The notes under the pieces are model-generated. The model saw nothing but the letters and a program-made list of their open reading frames with translations. It did no database searches and was not told the DNA's origin. Positions 37,091 to 42,517 of a DNA stretch of 42,517 nucleotides are shown here, piece after piece. The DNA comes from CBDCRK01 sp965220955 (lineage in GTDB: Bacteria > Desulfobacterota > Binatia > Bin18 > CBDCRK01). Made by a program: the position numbers and the translations under genes. The DNA lies in NCBI GenBank assembly GCA_965220955.1, contig CBDCRK010000033.1, positions 1 to 42,517 on the forward strand, read 5' to 3'. Within the stretch, counting starts at the first letter, position 1. The number at the start of each line of letters is the position of its first letter.

Positions 37091-37747
37091 ATGCGCAATA
37101 TTCTTTTCGATCTTGACGGCACCTTGAGCGACCCCAGCAAGGGCATAGCGCACAGCCTGACCTATGCCCTGGAAGAGCTAGGTATGCCGGTCCCAGATGA
37201 TGAAGCGATTCGTGCGTACATTGGCCCGCCTTTCCAAAAAGCACTTGGAGAGCTTCTGAAGACGGACGAAGAAGCAAAGATCAAGGAAGCCCTAAGCCTG
37301 TATCGAGCACGGTACGGTACCACGGGATTATACGAGAACAAGCTTTATCCGGGCGTGATCGAGATGCTGGCAACGCTGGTAGCGCAAGGCTTCAGGTTGT
37401 ACATTGCCACTTCCAAGCCAACGGTTTATGCTGCAAGAATCATAGAGCACTTCAACATCCAACGCTATTTTGCCGTGGTATATGGAAGTGACCTGGACGG
37501 CGGGAAGACGGAAAAAGGGGAACTCCTTCACCACCTGCTATCCCAGGAGAGGCTCGATTCGTCAGAGACCCTTATGGTTGGTGACAGGAAATACGATATT
37601 GTGGGGGCGCAGGCAAATGGCATTCTATCTATGGGTGTCACATGGGGCTTTGGGAGCCGAGTCGAGCTTATGTCTGCTTCGCCTCACTTCCTGGTAGACC
37701 GCCCTGGGGATGTGCCAGATGCCATACGATCAACGGAACTTTTATAA
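37091..37747 (+). CDS. HAD hydrolase, phosphoglycolate-phosphatase-like
   Basis: 218 residues from ATG 37091 (AAGG four bases upstream). Motif I is 'MRNILFDLDGTLSDPSKGI' with Asp7 and Asp9. The helical cap begins 'AIRAYIGPPFQKALGELL'. Motif II is YIATSKPTV, a Lys candidate lies in the DGGKTEKGELL region, and motif IV is 'LMVGDRKYDIVGAQANGI'. The layout matches Gph/PpaX-type phosphatases acting on small phosphorylated metabolites in the cytosol. It is next to the GST gene in the same direction with a 15-bp gap, so the two may be co-transcribed. The substrate is unknown. Confidence 0.9.
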   Translation: MRNILFDLDGTLSDPSKGIAHSLTYALEELGMPVPDDEAIRAYIGPPFQKALGELLKTDEEAKIKEALSLYRARYGTTGLYENKLYPGVIEMLATLVAQGFRLYIATSKPTVYAARIIEHFNIQRYFAVVYGSDLDGGKTEKGELLHHLLSQERLDSSETLMVGDRKYDIVGAQANGILSMGVTWGFGSRVELMSASPHFLVDRPGDVPDAIRSTELL

Positions 37748-37819
37748 AGCCTCCATTGTCAACAGGCAGGGAGGTGGCTTCAGAGAAGGGATTACTCTCC
37801 GGAGGCGACCGTACAACTC

Positions 37820-38182
37820 TCATGTGCCGTGCGGGTCCTGCATCTTTTGGAGTATTGTAAAAACACCGCTCAATAAGGAGCTATTCAGCCCCGAGCAGAT
37901 TGTCTTGCCAGCCCAGAGTATCAAGGGAGGGAATGCCTGGGAACAGAAGGTGCTGAGCATCTGACAAAGATTCCGGGCACCCTTAAGAAGCGCTTGGTGA
38001 TTCTCAGGTGGCTAGTGAACAAGTTTGAGCTGGAGGTTCGTGACCCCGAACGCGAGATCAATCAGATGATCAAGCGGCACCATCCAGACTGTGCTACGCT
38101 GCGGCGCGAGCTTATCGGTAATAAGCTTATGTAGCGGGACCATGGAGTGTATTGGCGACTGCCAGAGAATGCTCCCGTTTGA
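37820..38182 (+). pseudogene. DUF2087-domain protein remnant with indel and amber stop
   Basis: A first segment reads VPCGSCIFWSIV, then NKELFSPEQIVLPAQS and NAWEQKVL. After a one-base loss near 37954 the frame continues LTKIPGTLKKRLVILRWLVN, then REINQMIKRHHPDCATLRRE, the DUF2087 signature. A TAG at 38132-38134 interrupts it, yet the following codons RDHGVYWRLPENAPV match the family's conserved C-terminus and end at TGA 38180. There is no clear start codon. DUF2087 domains often sit at the end of ArsR-like regulators. The gene is broken twice and probably inactive, unless both are read errors. Confidence 0.65.
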
Positions 38183-38246
38183 AAGGCACTGACCTTACTC
38201 AAACTTTACAGGGTGGTTGATATCAGGGGACATTTTTAGGGAAGAG

Positions 38247-38807
38247 ATGGGACCAGAGAACCCTCGGGCGCGAGACCTGGGCGTTCCCTTGGAAGGAACA
38301 CCAGGTCGGTTTAACGCTATAACCGATGTGGCAGGTGTAGAAGTTGGACATACAACACTTATTATTGGTGAAGGTCCTTTGCAAGCCGGTCGAGGTCCGG
38401 TGAGAACCGGCGTGACCGCCATTCTACCACGCGGCAAGCGCTATGATCCCGTGTTTGCGGGCTGGTATTCCCTAAACGGCAATGGCGAAATGACCGGTAC
38501 CACATGGGTGGAAGAGTCCGGGTCTTTGGGGGGTCCGGTTATGATCACCAACACCCACAGTGTGGGTGTGGTACGTGACGCAGTCGTTGAATGGCTAGTT
38601 TCTAAACCAATATCAGCGGGGATCATGTGGGCCCTACCTGTGGTGGCCGAAACATACGACGGTTTTTTAAATGATATTAATGGGTTTCATGTCAAAAAAG
38701 AGCATGTCTTTACAGCGCTTAATAATGCTTCCTCAGGCAAGGTGGGTGAAGGCGGAGTGGGAGGTGGAACCGGCCCACCAGCCAGAACCTTTGCTTCGCC
38801 ATCATAG
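38247..38807 (+). pseudogene. N-terminal part of P1-family (DmpA/BapA-type) aminopeptidase
   Basis: The start ATG 38247 gives NPRARDLGVPLEGTPGRFNA, then 'ITDVAGVEVGHTTLIIGEG' and 'GVTAILPRGKRYDPVFAGW', then 'NTHSVGVVRDAVVEWLVS', standard for P1 peptidases. Similarity continues to 'GKVGEGGVGGGTG' at about 38780 and then stops. The C-terminal half with the autoproteolytic nucleophile segment is missing. From that point the DNA is the opposite-strand start of a CoxM-like gene. The product cannot be active. The remaining frame to 38807 encodes unrelated residues. Confidence 0.8.
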
Positions 38808-38877
38808 TGCTGCAGCAGATCCAGAGCCTCGGCGAGACTGGTGGGATCGTGGTAAACAAAAACGGGGGCGGCTTCAT
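38779..38877 (-). pseudogene. 5' fragment of CoxM-like FAD-binding subunit
   Basis: On the minus strand ATG 38877 with AGGAAG upstream leads, after one inserted base in the A5 run near 38859-38863, to VYHDPTSLAEALDLLQHYDG and EAKVLAGG. This is the N-terminus of the FAD subunit of molybdenum hydroxylases (CO dehydrogenase/xanthine dehydrogenase type). It ends exactly at the LAGG motif, where Q-S-L would follow, and abuts the broken P1 peptidase. Only about 33 codons survive. Confidence 0.7.
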
Positions 38878-39089
38878 CAGCGCTTCCTGGGAAAACAGGT
38901 GGCGTCTATGGTTGACTGTTCTCTGGGTCTGCTTTTCCCATATGGCTTGTATCTGGCTCAGTAAAGGTGGTAAAGGGCCTGCTGGACTGATTTCACGGCT
39001 ATGAGCATGATCGATTCGAACAGCTTGCTCCGCTTGCTACTGGCGAATTTCGCCGGTAGGATTGGGGGTAGAAAAGAGAGGAGGTTTTC

Positions 39090-40127
39090 ATGCCAGAGCG
39101 CTTTATGACCTTACCCGAAATTCGCCGCGCCGCCAAAAAGCTAGTGCCGCCTGGACCTTGGGGGTTTGCCGCTGGCGGAGCGGAAACGGAAACCACCCTG
39201 CGCCGCAATCGCCGAGCCCTCAGGCGGCTGGCTATCCGCCAGCGGGTGTTGGTGGATGTGAGCCAGATTGATCTCAGTACCACGTTTCTTGGTCTGGAGT
39301 TACCCACGCCCGTAGCCATTTCACCTATGGGTGGGCTAGTATTGTTTCATCCCCAGGGGGATTGTGAAATGGTACGGGGTGCTGGTCCGAGCGGTACCCT
39401 AGCGGTGGTCAGCGGTGCTGCCGGTTGGACAGTGGAAGATATAGCTCAAGCGGCCAGCGGCCCTTTATTGTTTCAGTTATACCATTTCGGCCCTCGTTCA
39501 TGGGTCCAAGATCGACTTGCGCGGGTCGAGGCCACCCATCGTTACCATGCAGTTTGCCTCACCGTGGATGTGCAGGTCTACGGGCGGCGCGAGCGCGACC
39601 TGCGGCAGCGATTTGATCCGCGCGCGGCCAGAAGCACCGCACCGGCTCCCTCGCCTACAGACATGAGCTATAACGCCGGGTTGACCTGGGATGACATTGC
39701 TTGGCTGCGTGGGCTTCTCTCCCTACCCCTGGGGATCAAGGGCATTCTCACCGCGGAAGATGCCCGGCTGGCGGTCGAGGCCGGAGTACAGATTATATGG
39801 GTCTCCAACCATGGCGGGCGCCAGCTAGACCAGACCCAGGCCACCATTGATGCCTTGCCCGAGATTGTAGAGGCGGTCGATGGACGGGCGGAAATTATGA
39901 TTGATGGAGGATTCGCCCGGGGCACGGATATTATTAAGGCATTGGCGCTGGGAGCAAAAGTCGTAGCAGTGGGCCGGACAGCTCTATGGGGCTTGGCGGT
40001 TGAGGGTGCGACTGGAGTAAATCGGACCTTAGAGCTACTGCGAGAGGAAATGGCCACAAGCCTGGCGCTCTGTGGTCAACCCAGCGTGCGCGAGTTAACC
40101 CCAGCCGTAGTTTGCCGTACCGAGTAA
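39090..40127 (+). CDS. FMN-dependent alpha-hydroxy-acid oxidase/dehydrogenase
   Basis: 345 residues, ATG preceded by GAGAGGAGG. The (beta/alpha)8 FMN family is shown by 'LPTPVAISPMGGLVLFHPQG', 'GPLLFQLYHFGPRSWVQDRL', 'HAVCLTVDVQVYGRRERDL', 'LGIKGILTAEDARLAVEAG' and the active-site segment 'IIWVSNHGGRQLDQTQATID', with catalytic His and substrate-binding Arg. 'GRAEIMIDGGFARGTDIIKA' and ALGAKVVAVGR bind the phosphate. It oxidises 2-hydroxy acids such as lactate, glycolate or mandelate. It is a little shorter than typical members, mainly in the disordered loop 4 region, which ends 'PAPSPTDMSYNAGLTWDD'. It lies after the rearranged junction and stands alone. Confidence 0.9.
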   Translation: MPERFMTLPEIRRAAKKLVPPGPWGFAAGGAETETTLRRNRRALRRLAIRQRVLVDVSQIDLSTTFLGLELPTPVAISPMGGLVLFHPQGDCEMVRGAGPSGTLAVVSGAAGWTVEDIAQAASGPLLFQLYHFGPRSWVQDRLARVEATHRYHAVCLTVDVQVYGRRERDLRQRFDPRAARSTAPAPSPTDMSYNAGLTWDDIAWLRGLLSLPLGIKGILTAEDARLAVEAGVQIIWVSNHGGRQLDQTQATIDALPEIVEAVDGRAEIMIDGGFARGTDIIKALALGAKVVAVGRTALWGLAVEGATGVNRTLELLREEMATSLALCGQPSVRELTPAVVCRTE

Positions 40128-40181
40128 GGTTTTTCCTCCAGTGTTAGAGACTGTCTGAAAGATCATCTAGGCATTCTTATT

Positions 40182-40290
40182 CCCCCTTTGACAAAGGGGC
40201 GGCCCACGTAGGGGGAGCGCGCAGCACGGGGGGATTTTCCTGGGCGGTCGGCTGCAAATCCCCCCCTATCCCCCCTTTACGAAAGGGGGG
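40182..40290. repeat. Poly-C/poly-G palindromic repeat cluster
   Basis: Three inverted repeats occur in about 110 bp: CCCCTTTG...CAAAGGGG at 40182-40199, GGGGGGATTT (40228-40237) with AAATCCCCCC (40256-40265), and CCCCCCTTT (40270-40278) with AAAGGGGGG (40282-40290). The 'AAATCCCCCC...CCCCCTTT' form is a familiar dispersed intergenic repeat and possible MITE. It lies between convergent genes and may end both transcripts. Confidence 0.75.
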
Positions 40291-40339
40291 AACAAGACTT
40301 TTCAGGCGGCAGGGCCTGTTTCTCAAGAAGCTGGCTTGA

Positions 40340-40711
40340 TTAGTCAGCCCCAGCAGGATTATCAATGATAAAGAGCCAGCTGCCATCGGCCTGACGTCGC
40401 ACCACCTCTGTGCCATTGCCCGACATCTCCACGGGCTTACCGTCGGGTCCGGTGCCGGTAAGGCTCCACTTCGAGCGCAGCAGGGCTACGTCGCCGCTCT
40501 GGACGGCGTTTGCCTCGATAGTTAGCTTTGGCTTTAACGCCACAAAGCCCTGCATGACCTCACGAATAGCCGCCCGGCCGGTAACCACCTGGCCAGGTTG
40601 AGCAACAAAGCTAGCGTTAGGCTCATAAAGGGCTACGGCTGCCTCTATGTCCCCCGCGTTTATTGCCTCGGTTAAGAGGTAGTCACAATCCTCGGGTTTA
40701 CGTGCTGCCAT
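40340..40711 (-). CDS. SnoaL/DUF4440-like (NTF2-fold) protein
   Basis: 123 residues, ATG preceded by AGGAGGTG. The sequence 'EDCDYLLTEAINAGDIEAAV' and 'ALYEPNASFVAQPGQVVTGR', then 'AIREVMQGFVALKPKLTIEA' and 'GTEVVRRQADGSWLFIIDNP' match the small alpha+beta barrel of the NTF2-like superfamily, specifically the SnoaL/DUF4440 type. These often act as ketosteroid isomerase-like enzymes or hydrolases or as ligand-binding proteins. No catalytic residues can be assigned. It is a single gene between repeats and the ABC exporter, on the same strand as the exporter. Confidence 0.85.
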   Translation of the reverse strand: MAARKPEDCDYLLTEAINAGDIEAAVALYEPNASFVAQPGQVVTGRAAIREVMQGFVALKPKLTIEANAVQSGDVALLRSKWSLTGTGPDGKPVEMSGNGTEVVRRQADGSWLFIIDNPAGAD

Positions 40712-40794
40712 CTGAGCACCTCCTGTGCAAAATTAAATGGAGCATATATGGATAAGGCCGAGTTGTCCAGCAAAAGACCCGGAACAAGTCCGGG

Positions 40795-42517
40795 TCAGGC
40801 GCTTTCTTGTATGTGTAGCTGGCCGTTGGCATATAGATTAGCCTGTTTCATGGTGCCATCTTTGAGGCGGTAGACTTTGTCTGCCACCTCCAGCAAAGCG
40901 GGTTGATGTGAGATGGCAAGAATAGTCATCTCGCCTCGTAACTTGCGCACAGTCGCACATATAGCAGCCTCGCTCTCTGGGTCGAGAGAAGCCGTCGCTT
41001 CGTCAAGAATCAGAAGCTGGGGTTTATGTATCAGCGCTCTGGCAATGGCAATACGCTGGCGCTGCCCCCCGGAAATTCGCGTCCCACGCTCCCCCACTGG
41101 GGTGTAAATCCCCTGCGGTAGAGCGGCCACAAAATCCCAGGCTCCGGCAGCATGAAGAGTGGACTCTACGTCCGCTGGCGTTAGCTCTGAGTCTGCCAGA
41201 GTGACGTTCACAAAGACGTTCTCGTGAAGCAGGAACGTCTCTTGCGGCACATACCCCACCACCCTACGCCAGCACTTCAGGTCCACCTTGCTCAACGGAA
41301 CAGTGTCGATCCAGATGTCACCGGCCTGCGGCCGCACCAGGCCAACAACCAAATCCACAATGGAGGTTTTGCCAGCACCGGAAGGCCCGACAATGGCGGT
41401 AATCTGTCCAGCCGGTATGCTGAGTGAGACCTCATTCAAGACCGGGAGATCTCCGTAAGAAAAGTTCACTTCTTTGAGAGCAATCTCACTCCTAAGGATG
41501 GGCCTTTCCAGGCCTGGCACAACCTCACGCTCCGCTTCGGATCGGTCAATGGTTTCACGCAAAGACCAAAAGGCACTCTCACGGGAGACCATTCGTTGGT
41601 ACTGTCTCTGCAACTTGTTCAGGCTGCTCAGCGCGCGCGCAAAAAGCAGAGCCAACAAGATGACTGTATTCAGTGGCAGCGCCCCAGTAGGTCAACGTTA
41701 CATAAAGGCCACCCGCAAGTGACGCTACCAACATGGGCTCCTGCAAAGCCCGTAGCGTCTCCTTGCTCAACACCTCACGCTGGAGGGCCTTGTTCAGGCG
41801 CTGGGTTTCTCTTTCCAGCAGGGGGCCGATTAAGGTTTCGCGCGCCATAGCTTTAAGCGGCTTGACAGCATAGAGGACATCAGTGAGTCGTCCCAGCAGA
41901 GCCTTTAAGAGAGTGGTCTGCCGCGCACCCGCACGGCGCGTCATGCGGACCAAGCGGTTCAGCGCGTACACAATCAATATGCCCACCGCCGCTGCCCCCA
42001 GTGTGGCTTGCCAGGACACTACAACCGCAACGAAGGTATAGAGCACGGCTTGGATCATCAGCGCAATAATCATTGCTCCGTAGAGGTAAGCCTGCGAGGC
42101 TCGGGAAGCTTCGGTAGCAAAAGCATTGGCTAGGCCACCCACCGGCTGGCGGACATAGTACTCCCAGCGAGCCGCCAGCAAAGCCCTGATGAGCGCTAGC
42201 CGAAGATCCGTTGCCACATGAGCAACCGTATAGCCAACCTGTTTCTGTGCGAGTAATACCAGGCCGGCTTTGAGAACCATGCCGCCAACAATGATCAGCA
42301 GCAGCAGACCAATACTGGGTTGGAGACTAAAGCGGCCTAAGACGTTGCCAACCACCTGCTCAAGCCCTGAATCTCCTGGCTCACCAGCGCCCTGAGGGTC
42401 AGCCCCAGCGCCTATGCCGGTCCTAGTGGCCAGGCTGAGAAGCGGAAGCAAGCTAGAAAGGCTGACCCCCTCGGCCAAAGCGGCTAGCAACAGGCACCCC
42501 AGCACAACCAGGCTCCG
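40795..42517 (-). CDS. ABC exporter (TMD-NBD), partial at right edge, one frameshift
   Basis: The N-terminus lies beyond the right end; the open frame reads to the last bases. The membrane half shows hydrophobic segments including 'LGCLLLAALAEGVSLSSLLP' and 'LLLLIIVGGMVLKAGLVLLA' and 'ALMIQAVLYTFVAVVVSWQA'. One extra base in the plus C4 run at 41682-41685 splits the frame; without it the chain reads YWALPLNTVILLALLFARAL. The ATPase has Walker A 'ITAIVGPSGAGKTSIVDLVV', Q-loop GYVPQETFLLHENV, signature 'GTRISGGQRQRIAIARAL', Walker B LLILDEATASLDPES and the switch His in ILAISHQPA. It is a type IV half-transporter like MsbA or lipid/peptide exporters, but the substrate cannot be predicted. Confidence 0.85.

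Noticed and set aside
38132..38134. TAG as pyrrolysine
   Set aside because: No methyltransferase context or Pyl genes are visible, and the gene has another frameshift.

Overview
The window looks like a chromosomal segment from an uncultured, mid-GC, Gram-negative bacterium, probably a metagenome-derived contig. It encodes an LPS-export permease (LptF/LptG), a bacterial-type GltBD glutamate synthase with an Lrp-like regulator, a diheme cytochrome c, and many catabolic genes for CoA and aromatic compounds. That mix resembles deltaproteobacterial or Tectomicrobia/Entotheonella-like genomes, but I cannot place it by sequence reading alone. There are no rRNA, tRNA, CRISPR or intact transposase genes. 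Several genes (padR, a small secreted protein, an NHL protein, a GST, an ABC exporter) read through only after removing one base from a short homopolymer. This points to sequencing indels more than to decay.

Layout. 1-4.0 kb: a left-edge partial gene, padR with an inverted-repeat operator at its start, a small secreted Cys/His protein, then a convergent set of NHL beta-propeller, VOC protein and enoyl-CoA hydratase. 4.3-12.6 kb: a nitrogen / iron-sulfur / redox block of Lrp/AsnC regulator, gltB, gltD, a glutaredoxin whose first active-site Cys is an in-frame UGA followed by a bacterial SECIS-like hairpin (a predicted selenocysteine glutaredoxin), and an unusual A-type Fe-S carrier-like protein with a Cys-rich tail. 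12.9-14.4 kb: a periplasmic diheme cytochrome c.

14.8-27.0 kb: an envelope-lipid or glycan block. It holds a single-ORF LptF-LptG fusion joined by a 15-bp tandem-repeat linker, a cytidylyltransferase-like enzyme, a GMC oxidoreductase, a CDP-alcohol phosphatidyltransferase with an extra N-terminal domain, a GT2 glycosyltransferase, a kinase-fold protein, a 2OG-Fe(II) oxygenase, a phosphoglycerate mutase, and an 801-residue protein combining a glycosyltransferase-like domain, a methyltransferase-like region and an ELM1-family domain. Together they suggest synthesis of a modified lipid headgroup or surface glycan whose product is not known.

27.1-42.5 kb: an accessory catabolic region. It holds a CaiB/BaiF CoA-transferase, isochorismatase-like hydrolase, amidohydrolase, MFS permease, MOSC protein, SDR, VOC protein, 2-keto-4-pentenoate hydratase-like protein, GST, HAD phosphatase, FMN alpha-hydroxy-acid oxidase, SnoaL-like protein and an ABC exporter running off the right edge. 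It is interspersed with gene remnants (SMP-30, alpha/beta-hydrolase, DUF2087, a P1-peptidase/CoxM junction) and palindromic repeats, consistent with a rearranging region.
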